This document shows positions 1 to 6,619 of a stretch of DNA of 6,619 nucleotides, in pieces. The stretch's first letter is position 1. Every line of letters starts with the position of its first letter. The position numbers and the translations under genes were made by a program. This DNA is from Candidatus Omnitrophica bacterium UBA1443 (GTDB taxonomy: Bacteria > Omnitrophota > Omnitrophia > Omnitrophales > Aquincolibacteriaceae), in assembly GCA_002329545.1 (NCBI GenBank), contig DCTJ01000091.1:34699-41317 (forward strand), read 5' to 3'. The notes beneath the pieces were generated by a model, which worked only from the letters and a program-made list of their open reading frames with translations, did not search any database and had not been told where the DNA came from.

Positions 1-377
1 CCGTTATGGATAACACAGTCATGCGCGACGTGCGCGTAGGCCATGAGAAGATTGTCATTTCCGATCACGGTTTCGGTGCCGTCGAGCGTCCCGGGATTAA
101 TCGTGACGTATTCGCGAATTTTGTTGCGATCCCCGATTTTGAGGTAACTGATCCCGCCATCGAATTTTTTATCCTGGGTCCGGCTTCCAATGACGGCGCC
201 TGTAAAAATTTCGTTATCCTCGCCAATCGTCGTATGCCCCTCAATCGTAACACGGGGGCCCACCTTGGTTCTCGCCCCCACCTTGACCGTTCCCTCAACT
301 ATCGCCCACGGTCCAATTTCGACCCCCTCGCCTAAAATGGCGTCGGGATGGACAATGGCGGTGGGGGGAATTTTCAA
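1..377 (-). CDS. lpxA: UDP-N-acetylglucosamine acyltransferase LpxA, N-terminal 125 residues (3' end off the window)
   Basis: Cytoplasmic enzyme of the first lipid A step: transfer of a 3-hydroxyacyl chain from acyl-ACP to the 3-OH of UDP-GlcNAc. The reading frame runs open from the TTG at 377-375 to the window edge. It shows the hexapeptide-repeat pattern of a left-handed beta-helix (for example [18 protein letters not shown] at residues 6-23), the TQDKKF segment at 67-72 and [13 protein letters not shown] at 81-93. The catalytic block AHVAHDC is at 115-121; His119 matches E. coli His125 and His116 matches His122. The position of E. coli His99 is Asn94. I chose the TTG start because it gives the normal short N-terminus ([11 protein letters not shown]) and forms a TTGA overlap with the lpxC-fabZ stop. 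An in-frame ATG at 413-411 would add 12 residues and overlap fabZ by 40 bases. The family is about 260 residues long, so roughly half is missing here. Confidence 0.95.
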   Translation of the reverse strand, partial: MKIPPTAIVHPDAILGEGVEIGPWAIVEGTVKVGARTKVGPRVTIEGHTTIGEDNEIFTGAVIGSRTQDKKFDGGISYLKIGDRNKIREYVTINPGTLDGTETVIGNDNLLMAYAHVAHDCVIHN

Positions 378-1657
378 GCATCCACCACGGCGAATTTCAC
401 ATCCGCTTCGCATACCAGTTGGTCTCCCACATAAGCCTTGCCTGAACATTGTCCGAATTTCGATCGTTTCTTCAATACTTCGACTTCCATACGAAGGGAA
501 TCCCCGGGTCTGACAGGATTACGCCACTTCACCTGATCCACACTCATGAAATAAGCTATTTTCCCCCGGTTTTCAGGCTCGCCGAGCATGATCACTCCTC
601 CCACCTGTGCCATCGCTTCAACAATCAATACCCCCGGCATCACCGGGTGTCCCGGGAAGTGCCCCTGGAAAAAATAATCGTTCATCGTCACCTGTTTCCA
701 TCCGGTCGCGCGCAATCCCGGCTCAAAATTTTCAATTTTATCCACAAAGAGAAACGGGTAGCGATGAGGGATAATTTTTTGAATTTCGTCAATCGTTAGC
801 GTTTTTTTAGAAGAGAGATCAAGAGACGTTTCCTTCGTCATGACTAGTTTCCTCACAAGTTCCAGGTTTAGGGAATGGCCTGAGCGTTGCGCAATCACAT
901 GTCCCCGAATAAATTTGCCGCACAGAAACAAATCGCCGAGAATATCGACGATTTTGTGGCGACATGCTTCATTCGCGTACCGGAGTTCATTGCCGATCGG
1001 CCGGTTGTTTTCAAAAATAAGAGTATTTAACGGATTGGCTCCCTTCCCAAACCCCATCGCGAGAAGTTGCTCCGCTTCTTTTTTAAGACAAAACGTCCGC
1101 GCCGGCGCGAGCTCACGCTCAAAAATTTCCGGGAGAACCGTGATCGTCATGTACTGATCCTCGAGGTTTTCATCCTGATAGCTCAGGGTATAAGAAACCT
1201 GAAAACTCTGGGCAGGGACGATCACGATTGACTGATCACCGTGGTCGACATAAACGGGGCTCTTGACTTCGAGATATTTTCTTTCGGCCCCTTGCTCTTC
1301 AAATCCCGCTTCAAGGAGCAGGCGCGAAAACTCTTGCGAACTGCCATCCATTCCGGGCACTTCTTCGCCATCAATTTCAACCCAGGCGTTATCCACTCCG
1401 AGGCCATGAAAGGCCGCCATTAAATGCTCAATGGTCCTGACCAAACCACTTCCGACCGCAAGAGCCGTCTGCCGCATCGCGTCCGAACGAACATTTTCGA
1501 AGGAAGCCTTGACCTTAAGGGCGGGATCCAGATCCATACGGGAAAAAAGAATCCCGCTGTTTTCAGCCGCCGGATTAATTCTTACCGAAACCTTCTGCCC
1601 CGTATGAAGGCCGATCCCTTCGAAATTGATGCTTTTTTTTAACGTCCTTTGTTTCAT
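374..1657 (-). CDS. lpxC/fabZ: Bifunctional LpxC-FabZ: UDP-3-O-acyl-N-acetylglucosamine deacetylase fused to (3R)-hydroxyacyl-ACP dehydratase
   Basis: A 427-residue fusion. Residues 1 to about 278 are LpxC, the zinc deacetylase that commits UDP-3-O-acyl-GlcNAc to lipid A synthesis. By alignment to E. coli, the zinc ligands are His78, His234 and Asp238, the general base is Glu77, and Lys235 and His261 (SGHSLN) are the other active-site residues. Residues from about 286 to 427 are FabZ, the fatty-acid-synthesis dehydratase with a hot-dog fold: [13 protein letters not shown] at 296-308, [11 protein letters not shown] at 332-342, with catalytic His333 and Glu347 (14 apart, as in the family). The linker is only about 8-12 residues, and both halves look complete. 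The start is the ATG 11 bp after the ompH stop. The nearest purine-rich stretch, AAGAAGG at 1680-1674, lies 16 nt upstream, which is rather far, so translation is probably coupled to ompH. The C-terminal LpxC tail that FtsH recognises in E. coli cannot be free here, because FabZ follows it. Confidence 0.97.
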   Translation of the reverse strand: MKQRTLKKSINFEGIGLHTGQKVSVRINPAAENSGILFSRMDLDPALKVKASFENVRSDAMRQTALAVGSGLVRTIEHLMAAFHGLGVDNAWVEIDGEEVPGMDGSSQEFSRLLLEAGFEEQGAERKYLEVKSPVYVDHGDQSIVIVPAQSFQVSYTLSYQDENLEDQYMTITVLPEIFERELAPARTFCLKKEAEQLLAMGFGKGANPLNTLIFENNRPIGNELRYANEACRHKIVDILGDLFLCGKFIRGHVIAQRSGHSLNLELVRKLVMTKETSLDLSSKKTLTIDEIQKIIPHRYPFLFVDKIENFEPGLRATGWKQVTMNDYFFQGHFPGHPVMPGVLIVEAMAQVGGVIMLGEPENRGKIAYFMSVDQVKWRNPVRPGDSLRMEVEVLKKRSKFGQCSGKAYVGDQLVCEADVKFAVVDA

Positions 1658-1668
1658 GCTGCCCAGTC

Positions 1669-2178
1669 TTACGCCTTCTTGTACCGTTTCGCCAACTCGG
1701 CCGACACTTGCGACGTAATATCAAAGTCGCTTTTTTGAAAAAGGAGTACTCGCTTGTTAAACACAAGGTCATATCCGCCGCGTTCGCAAACCACCTGAAC
1801 CACGCTGTCAATTTCCTCAAAAATCTCGCGGACCGTCTTGTCACGCTGTTCGGCGAGTTGCTGTCTGACAGTCCGGTCAAAATCCTCGATCTGCCGTTTT
1901 TTCTCAATCAACTGTTCTTGTTTTTTCGCCCGAGAATCCGCCGAAAGAAGAGCCAGCTCATCTTCCATCGCGCGCAAAGCGTTCATCATCTCATTGCGTT
2001 CTCTTTCCTTGGCCTCACCGGCCGTTTTCAACACAAGATCCTGATCTTTCGTTTTCTGATAATTATCAAATACCTCGTCGACAGCCACATAGGCGATCTT
2101 CATTTCTACAGCTACCGCCGGCGACGCCAACCATGTTATTAAACCAGCAAAAAACAGCGCGGACACAATTTTTTTCAT
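1669..2178 (-). CDS. skp: Periplasmic chaperone of the OmpH/Skp family
   Basis: The protein has 169 residues, close to the family's usual 160-180. Residues 1-23 form a Sec signal peptide (MKK, a hydrophobic core, then Ala-Val-Ala before the likely cut at 23/24). The mature protein opens with KIAYVAVDEVFDNY at 27-40, the first strand and turn of OmpH proteins. A long, charged, Glu/Lys/Arg/Gln-rich helical stretch follows at about 42-120, which would form the tentacle arms of the Skp trimer. The C-terminal part GGYDLVFNKRVLLFQ at 134-148, followed by DFDITSQV, closes the small beta body. Members of the family hold unfolded outer-membrane proteins in the periplasm and pass them to the BAM complex, which fits the position directly after bamA. 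A strong Shine-Dalgarno supports the start. The assignment to the family is firm; the client range is inferred. Confidence 0.95.
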   Translation of the reverse strand: MKKIVSALFFAGLITWLASPAVAVEMKIAYVAVDEVFDNYQKTKDQDLVLKTAGEAKERERNEMMNALRAMEDELALLSADSRAKKQEQLIEKKRQIEDFDRTVRQQLAEQRDKTVREIFEEIDSVVQVVCERGGYDLVFNKRVLLFQKSDFDITSQVSAELAKRYKKA

Positions 2179-2184
2179 GAAAAA

Positions 2185-2190
2185 CCTCCT
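2185..2190 (-). promoter_or_regulatory. Strong ribosome binding site of ompH/skp
   Basis: AGGAGG on the minus strand, 6 nt before the ompH ATG. It is the best Shine-Dalgarno in the window and lies in the largest gap (27 bp, between the bamA stop and the ompH start). It fixes the ompH start and suggests that this chaperone is translated independently of, and perhaps more strongly than, its neighbours. Confidence 0.85.
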
Positions 2191-2205
2191 GATTGATCTA
2201 ACGGT

Positions 2206-4536
2206 TTAAAAACTGCGACTTAAGCTAAATTCAAAACGTCCATTCTCATCCTCTGTGTCTTTATTCACAAGCGGGAATCCGTAATAAAAAGCTAAAGGCC
2301 CGATCGGAGTCTTCACCTTAATTCCGGGGCCCACGCTCACAACAACATCGCCAAAACTCAAATCATAAGAACTTTTATTCACCATGCCGGCGTCCGCAAA
2401 AACAACTCCACGAAACATGTCAAGCTTGGGTATCGGAAAGCTGTAATCGAGATTGATAATCGCCATGGTTTGTCCTCCCACGGGATTATCATTTTGTTTT
2501 GGACTCACCCGGCGATACCCATAGCCACGTACCGTCCCCAGTCCCCCCGCGTAAAACCTGTCAAAAACGGGAACCGACGTCGAATCGCCAAAATCCTGCG
2601 CGGTCGCGATACGGGCCTGGAACTCCACCAAGTGATTTTTCCGGAGACTCATATATTCCGTATACCCGGCCCTGAGAATGTAGTAATCCTGATCCCCCCC
2701 AAGGAAACTCCCCACCAGGTCGGCGCCCACATTAACTGTCCTGCCTTTGGTCGGATTGAACACGTTATCACGGTTATCATAAACCGCAAAAGCTCGAACT
2801 CTCGAAAGCCAATTCTTACCCGCAAAATCAAGGACATCCTGGGGCGCATCCGACGCGATATCATCCAGTTTAACTCGTTCAAGAACATAGCCGCCTCCGA
2901 CGCGAAAAACATCCTTGAAAAGATGGGAGAATATTTCGCTAATACCAAACCGTTTTTCCTTAAAATCCACGTTGTAATCATCCCGAACCGTGTAGTAGGT
3001 ATTAAAATCCATCGTAATCGGTTTATCAAAAAGATACGGCTCGATGAAGTTAAAATCATACTGCTGATTGATCGTTCCGATCTGCCCTCTGAGCGAAAGG
3101 GTTTGTCCTCCTCCGGTCAATCGCGGCCAGTTAAAAAGATCAAAATTCCGCTGTGAAATTTCGGCAAAACCCATAAATGTGTCAATCGAACTCACACCGC
3201 CACCGAATGAAAGTTCCCCGGTCCGTTTTTCTTTCACGCGAAAAATAAGATCCCGGCGATTCGTCGCCACATCGGTGGGTTCAGTGTCATAGGTGATTTC
3301 TTCGAAATACCCGAGATTTTCAAGGCGCTGTTTTGATTTCTCAATTTTGGCCCCGTCAAACCGCTCCCCGGGACGGATTCTCAATTCGCGGCGGATGACT
3401 TTATCGCGCGTCTTGGTGTTTCCTCGAATTTGAACCTTTTCAACAAAAAAGAGTTCCCCCTCCGCGATTTCATAAGTCACATCAACCTTCCCTGTTTCTC
3501 TATTGAGAACGACGTCAGGAGCAACGCGCGCTTCGATATAACCTTCGGAAGCATAAAAATTCCTGATGCTTTCCATGTCCCGGGATACATAGAACTGGGA
3601 ATAGGTAAGTCCCGGGAGCATTTCCAGCTCCTGCCACAGCTCCGATTCCGGGAAAAGCGTGTTCCCCTTAAACCTGACCTCGCCGGTCACGTAATGCTGT
3701 CCCTCTTCGATTTTGATGAGGATGTTGATCTGGTTTTTTTCCTTCAAGTAGTCAAATTCGGGGACCACTTTAACGTCCAAATATCCTTCTTTCTGATAGT
3801 GGAAGCTAATTCTTTCCAAATCCTTTTCAAAAACCTCTTCCTTGAAAGCGCCAAATAAAACCCACATTTGAGGCCGAGTCTTCATGAGCTTGGCAAGTTG
3901 TTTGGAAGAAAAAGACTGATTACCTTCAAATCGAATTTCCTTAATCTTAAACTTCTTCCCTTCAAAAATCTTCATCGTGACAATCGATTCTCTTGTCTGC
4001 GGATCGGCCACAATTTCCGTTTGAATATCGATAAAACGAAAACCTTTATTTGCGTAAAGCTGTCGGATTTCCGCCTCCCCCTTCTTCACCGCCTTCTGGT
4101 CCAGAATCTGCCCCTCCATGACGCCCAGGGTCTTCCTGAGTTTGTCTTCCTTAAAAACGGTGTTCCCCTGGATCTCAATCCGTCGAATGATGGGTTTCTC
4201 GTCCACCTGAACAATTAACTTGTACCCGTCCGCGATTTCCGTCACATCAAACCGGACATCCTGAAAAAACCCCGTGTCATAAAGACGTTTAATATCTTCA
4301 TTCGTGAGCTGTTGACGCAAAGGAGAACCGGGCTGGGACTGAATTTTGCTCAGGATCGTCGCGGTACTGACAATTTTATTACCGCGGACTTCGATCGCCG
4401 CAATCTTCTTCGCTTCCGCCGGAGCTTGAGGCGCCGGGGAATCAGCCGACGAAGCGACAAGCTCTTCCGATCCGTGAAGAGGAGCGCTCGTCATCATCAG
4501 AGTGATTGCAAGGATAAGACACCCTATTCTTTTCAT
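2206..4536 (-). CDS. bamA: Outer membrane protein assembly factor BamA (Omp85 family)
   Basis: Core of the machine that folds and inserts beta-barrel proteins into the outer membrane. It has 776 residues, against about 810 in E. coli. Residues 1 to about 22 are a signal peptide, followed by an Ala/Pro-rich stretch to about 43. Five POTRA domains can be read at about 44-113, 115-193, 196-279, 282-361 and 363-437; each begins with a strand of the type IxxIEVRGN or VRFKGNTLF and ends near a conserved EG or EK. The C-terminal barrel spans about 438-776. It contains the Omp85 loop-6 signature GTVRGYGYR at 667-675 and ends in FSLSRSF with a terminal Phe, as expected of an outer-membrane beta-signal. 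The ATG overlaps the dnaB stop (ATGA), and GAGGAA at 4547-4542 lies 5 nt upstream as its ribosome binding site. Cys6 sits in the hydrophobic core of the signal and has no lipobox, so this is not a lipoprotein. Confidence 0.97.
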   Translation of the reverse strand: MKRIGCLILAITLMMTSAPLHGSEELVASSADSPAPQAPAEAKKIAAIEVRGNKIVSTATILSKIQSQPGSPLRQQLTNEDIKRLYDTGFFQDVRFDVTEIADGYKLIVQVDEKPIIRRIEIQGNTVFKEDKLRKTLGVMEGQILDQKAVKKGEAEIRQLYANKGFRFIDIQTEIVADPQTRESIVTMKIFEGKKFKIKEIRFEGNQSFSSKQLAKLMKTRPQMWVLFGAFKEEVFEKDLERISFHYQKEGYLDVKVVPEFDYLKEKNQINILIKIEEGQHYVTGEVRFKGNTLFPESELWQELEMLPGLTYSQFYVSRDMESIRNFYASEGYIEARVAPDVVLNRETGKVDVTYEIAEGELFFVEKVQIRGNTKTRDKVIRRELRIRPGERFDGAKIEKSKQRLENLGYFEEITYDTEPTDVATNRRDLIFRVKEKRTGELSFGGGVSSIDTFMGFAEISQRNFDLFNWPRLTGGGQTLSLRGQIGTINQQYDFNFIEPYLFDKPITMDFNTYYTVRDDYNVDFKEKRFGISEIFSHLFKDVFRVGGGYVLERVKLDDIASDAPQDVLDFAGKNWLSRVRAFAVYDNRDNVFNPTKGRTVNVGADLVGSFLGGDQDYYILRAGYTEYMSLRKNHLVEFQARIATAQDFGDSTSVPVFDRFYAGGLGTVRGYGYRRVSPKQNDNPVGGQTMAIINLDYSFPIPKLDMFRGVVFADAGMVNKSSYDLSFGDVVVSVGPGIKVKTPIGPLAFYYGFPLVNKDTEDENGRFEFSLSRSF

Positions 4537-5900
4537 TGCTGTTCCTCATCCGACCGGTAAAACTCCGGATTATCAAATCGTGTCCATTCCTTGATAAAAA
4601 CAAGAGGCACCGAGCCAGTGGGGCCATTGCGTTGTTTGGCAATGATCGACTCCGCCTTGTTTTTATTTTCCTCGGAAGGAGCATAGTATTCTTCCCTGAA
4701 AAGAAAGACTACCAGGTCAGCGTCCTGTTCAATAGCGCCTGATTCGCGGAGATCCGAAAGCTGGGGGCGGTTTCCGGTGCGCTGTTCAACCGCACGCGAC
4801 AACTGGCTCACCGCGATCACGGGAACCTTGATTTCCCGGGCCAGAGCCTTGAGAGATCTCGAAATCTCGGAAATCTCCTGCTGGCGGCTTTCCGCCACGC
4901 GCACGCCCTGCATGAGCTGTAAATAGTCAATGACAATCAGTTGAATATCATGCTTCATCTTGAGGCGCCGCGCTTTCGCGCGAATTTCGAGAACCGTTTG
5001 TCCGGGAGAGTCATCAATGAAGATGGGGGCTTCAGAAAGCTTGCCAGCAGCCGAAGTCAACTTGGGCCAGTCCTGGTGAGAAAGATATCCGGTCCTCACC
5101 TTCTGCGCGTCAACCCGGGCATGGGAGCAGAGCATCCTCTGCACCAGCTGTTCCTTGCTCATTTCAAGGGAAAAGATCACGACCGGTTTTTTTAAATTAA
5201 TCCCCGCGTGCTCCACGATCGCGGTCGCGAACGCGGATTTTCCCATCGAGGGACGACCCGCGACAATGATCAGATCCGAAGGTTGCAGACCAGCGGTCAT
5301 GGTGTCAAATTCATGAAATCCCGTCGCCAACCCCGTAACGTGCTGTTTTTTCTGAAAAAGCTGGTCGATCGCTTCCATGCTTTCATGAATGATCTCCTTG
5401 ATCTGGAATGACTTGCCTTCCACCTGGGCCTGGCCAATATCGAAGATCATTTTCTCGGCCGTATCAATCATTTCTTTGGCATTCGAATCGGATTCGAGGC
5501 TGTTTTGAACGATCTGGGTAGCGGACTGAATGAGCTGGCGGAGAAGAGCTTTTTCTTTGACGATTTTCGCGTAGTACTCAATGTTGGCCGCCGTGGGAAC
5601 CGCCATGGTAAGCTGGGTCAGATAGCTGACTCCCCCGACATCTTCCAGCTGATCACGCTTCCGGAGCTCCTCCGAGGCGGTAATCAAATCAACCGCCTGA
5701 TTTCTTTCAAAGAGACCGGCAACCACATCAAAAATTCGCTGATGGCGAAGATCGTAAAAATATTCGGGACGAAGTATCTCAATGCCCTTGGCAAGCGCCA
5801 TCTCGTCAAAAAACATGGCGCCCAGGACACTCATTTCGGCTTCGCGGTTTTGAGGCGGGACTTTTTCATAAAGCTTTACGGATGTCTCAGAATTCGCCAC
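4533..5900 (-). CDS. dnaB: Replicative DNA helicase DnaB
   Basis: Hexameric, 5'-3' ATP-driven helicase that unwinds DNA at the replication fork. It has 455 residues; E. coli DnaB has 471. The helical N-terminal domain covers about 14-115 (PPQNREAEMSVLGAM at 15-29, then YFYDLRHQRIF at 47-57). A linker follows, and the RecA-like motor runs from about 185. Walker A is GRPSMGKS at 215-222 (Lys221, Ser222), the catalytic Glu246 is in FSLEMS, Walker B is LIVIDYLQLM at 321-330 with Asp325, and the sensor-like motif SQLSR is at 365-369. KQRNGPTG at 422-429 carries the Lys422/Arg424 finger of the family. No intein interrupts Walker A or the other motifs. The start is GTG; no ATG lies in frame just upstream, and TGAGG 5 nt before the GTG supports it. 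The gene follows rplI by 26 bp, as in many bacteria, and its TGA stop overlaps the bamA ATG. Confidence 0.97.
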   Translation of the reverse strand: MANSETSVKLYEKVPPQNREAEMSVLGAMFFDEMALAKGIEILRPEYFYDLRHQRIFDVVAGLFERNQAVDLITASEELRKRDQLEDVGGVSYLTQLTMAVPTAANIEYYAKIVKEKALLRQLIQSATQIVQNSLESDSNAKEMIDTAEKMIFDIGQAQVEGKSFQIKEIIHESMEAIDQLFQKKQHVTGLATGFHEFDTMTAGLQPSDLIIVAGRPSMGKSAFATAIVEHAGINLKKPVVIFSLEMSKEQLVQRMLCSHARVDAQKVRTGYLSHQDWPKLTSAAGKLSEAPIFIDDSPGQTVLEIRAKARRLKMKHDIQLIVIDYLQLMQGVRVAESRQQEISEISRSLKALAREIKVPVIAVSQLSRAVEQRTGNRPQLSDLRESGAIEQDADLVVFLFREEYYAPSEENKNKAESIIAKQRNGPTGSVPLVFIKEWTRFDNPEFYRSDEEQQ

Positions 5901-5905
5901 ACAAA

Positions 5906-5910
5906 CCTCA
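5906..5910 (-). promoter_or_regulatory. Ribosome binding site that decides the GTG start of dnaB
   Basis: TGAGG on the minus strand, 5 nt before the GTG at 5900-5898, in the 26-bp gap after rplI. It supports the GTG over the first internal in-frame ATG (residue 23), which would cut into the conserved N-terminal domain. Confidence 0.7.
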
Positions 5911-5926
5911 CGGGAGGATCTTAGGG

Positions 5927-6373
5927 TTAAGGTTGCCGGACAAGCTCCACAGTCAACCGGGTTTTCACCTGCGGGTAAATCTCGAGATCCACATGGTGAG
6001 TGCCCAGACTTTTCAGATGCTCCCGCATGCGGACCTGTTTTTTGTCAAACTCGTACCCTTTTTGGACAAGGGCCGCGCAAACTTCTTCGGGGCCAACCGA
6101 GCCGTAAAGCTTGTCGCCTTCACCCGCCTTGACCTCAAGAGTAATCGTCAGCTCGGCCAGTTCTTTCGCTTTTTTTTCGGCAGCTGTTTTCTCTTTTAAC
6201 TTCCGGGCCGCGCTTCGCGCCCGCTGTTCTTCAAAAAATTGCTGGTTTTTTCGCGTGGCGGGAATGGCAAGATTCCTCGGAAGAAGAAAATTTCTCCCGT
6301 ATCCCTCGCGAACTTTAACCACATCACCTTTTTTACCTACGTCAGAAACATCCTTGATCAGTAACAGTTCCAT
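5927..6373 (-). CDS. rplI: 50S ribosomal protein L9
   Basis: The protein has 148 residues, the usual length (149 in E. coli). The N-terminal 23S rRNA-binding domain (about 1-50) carries the L9 signature: Gly13, Gly16, VVKVREGYGRNFLLPRNLA at 18-36. The long connecting helix, rich in Lys, Glu and Ala, covers about 41-75. The C-terminal domain (76-148) has the expected KLYGSVGPEEV at 88-98 and ends in the strand VKTRLTVELV. The protein bridges the base of the L1 stalk and helps keep the reading frame during translation. The ATG is preceded by GGAG at 6387-6384, 10 nt upstream. It sits 15 bp after rpsR and 26 bp before dnaB, the standard S18-L9-helicase order. Confidence 0.98.
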   Translation of the reverse strand: MELLLIKDVSDVGKKGDVVKVREGYGRNFLLPRNLAIPATRKNQQFFEEQRARSAARKLKEKTAAEKKAKELAELTITLEVKAGEGDKLYGSVGPEEVCAALVQKGYEFDKKQVRMREHLKSLGTHHVDLEIYPQVKTRLTVELVRQP

Positions 6374-6388
6374 GGGTCTCTTGCTCCG

Positions 6389-6619
6389 TTAGCTAGCCTG
6401 AAAGGGAAGGACACCCGCGTGGCGGGCACGCTTGATCAGACGTTTCAGCGTCCGTTGATCCTTCGCGTTGAGTCGGGTAATACGCCGGGGTAGAATTTTC
6501 CCTTTTTCCGTCAAGTATTTCGTCAAAGATTCCGAGTCTTTGTAATTAAGCGGAGGGAGTACCCTGCAGACGCGCTTACGAAAAACTTTCGAGCCACCGG
6601 GCCCCTTGCGATCATCCGA
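6389..6619 (-). CDS. rpsR: 30S ribosomal protein S18, C-terminal 76 residues (5' end off the window)
   Basis: An open frame from the window edge to the TAA at 6391-6389 gives 76 residues with clear S18 sequence: KVFRKRVCR, then NYKDSESLTKYLTEKGKILPRRIT, then AKDQRTLKRLIKRARHAGVLPF. S18 binds the platform of the 30S subunit together with S6; rpsF would be expected upstream, outside the window. Full S18 proteins are about 75 residues, so this one has an N-terminal extension: at least nine residues (SDDRKGPGG) precede the usual start of the fold, and the start codon is not visible. The segment between Cys18 and Tyr26 is about four residues shorter than in E. coli S18 (9 against 13 residues from Cys to Tyr). 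Only one cysteine is visible, so there is no zinc-binding cysteine set in this part. The assignment is secure from the C-terminal half. Confidence 0.96.
   Translation of the reverse strand, partial: SDDRKGPGGSKVFRKRVCRVLPPLNYKDSESLTKYLTEKGKILPRRITRLNAKDQRTLKRLIKRARHAGVLPFQAS

Noticed and set aside
6..335. Plus-strand open frames over the first 500 bases
   Set aside because: They are antisense shadows of lpxA and of the fabZ end. The minus-strand frame matches LpxA residue by residue to the window edge.
633..647. Short GC hairpin CCCGG-CATCA-CCGGG
   Set aside because: It falls on the codons of the FabZ active-site motif (HPVMPG), has only a 5-bp stem and no following T run, so it is explained by coding sequence and is not a terminator.
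1575..1907. A 110-codon minus-strand frame bridging the ompH-lpxC junction
   Set aside because: It is an out-of-frame shadow over two well-supported genes. Its translation is low-complexity basic sequence with no family resemblance.
2179..2205. Possible terminator or promoter in the bamA-ompH gap
   Set aside because: The gap is only 27 bp, contains a strong ribosome binding site, and has no inverted repeat or room for a promoter.
2694..2700. Run of seven C (G7 on the coding strand) in bamA as a phase-variation tract
   Set aside because: Seven bases is short for phase variation, and the run simply encodes part of the LGGDQD loop of an essential gene, where on/off switching would be lethal.
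2470..3156. A 228-codon open frame on the plus strand
   Set aside because: It lies wholly antisense to the bamA barrel and POTRA5 region, its translation shows no recognisable domain, and it has no convincing ribosome binding site. The bamA reading is unambiguous.
4533..5900. Intein in dnaB, a common site for such insertions
   Set aside because: The sequence is continuous through Walker A, Walker B and the arginine-finger motif, and the total length is normal.

Overview
The window is one dense, entirely minus-strand stretch of bacterial chromosome. Reading in the direction of transcription (from high to low coordinates) it holds: the 3' part of rpsR (ribosomal protein S18), rplI (L9), dnaB (replicative helicase), bamA (outer-membrane protein assembly factor), ompH/skp (periplasmic chaperone), a fused lpxC-fabZ gene, and the 5' part of lpxA. 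Five genes are complete and two are cut by the window edges. The junctions are 15 bp, 26 bp, a 4-base ATGA overlap, 27 bp, 11 bp and a 4-base TTGA overlap. No gap exceeds 27 bp, and I see no terminator or promoter, so the simplest reading is one polycistronic unit that starts upstream of the window and continues beyond it.

The organism is a diderm bacterium with lipopolysaccharide: BamA, Skp/OmpH and the first two committed lipid A enzymes are all present with their catalytic residues. The LpxC-FabZ fusion is known from Bacteroidetes/Chlorobi and from several candidate or deep-branching diderm lineages such as Omnitrophota. Together with the joining of the S18-L9-DnaB block to the BamA-Skp-Lpx block, this makes an uncultivated lineage of the Omnitrophota kind my best guess. 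That is an inference from gene content and order; I could not test it.

Region by region: about 5.9-6.6 kb is the widely conserved ribosomal pair rpsR-rplI, followed by dnaB at 4.5-5.9 kb, a common bacterial order. From 4.5 kb down to 1 the content switches to outer-membrane biogenesis. BamA inserts beta-barrel proteins, Skp delivers unfolded barrels through the periplasm, LpxA and LpxC make and deacylate UDP-acyl-GlcNAc, and the FabZ domain dehydrates the same (R)-3-hydroxyacyl-ACP pool that LpxA draws on. The lpxD gene often found between skp and fabZ or lpxC is absent from this position.

I found no mobile element, CRISPR array, RNA gene, intein, large repeat or unexplained non-coding stretch. 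The points worth a second look are the architecture (helicase-to-BamA overlap, enzyme fusion, missing lpxD), two non-ATG starts, and a shortened loop in S18. I do not see an undescribed biological system here.
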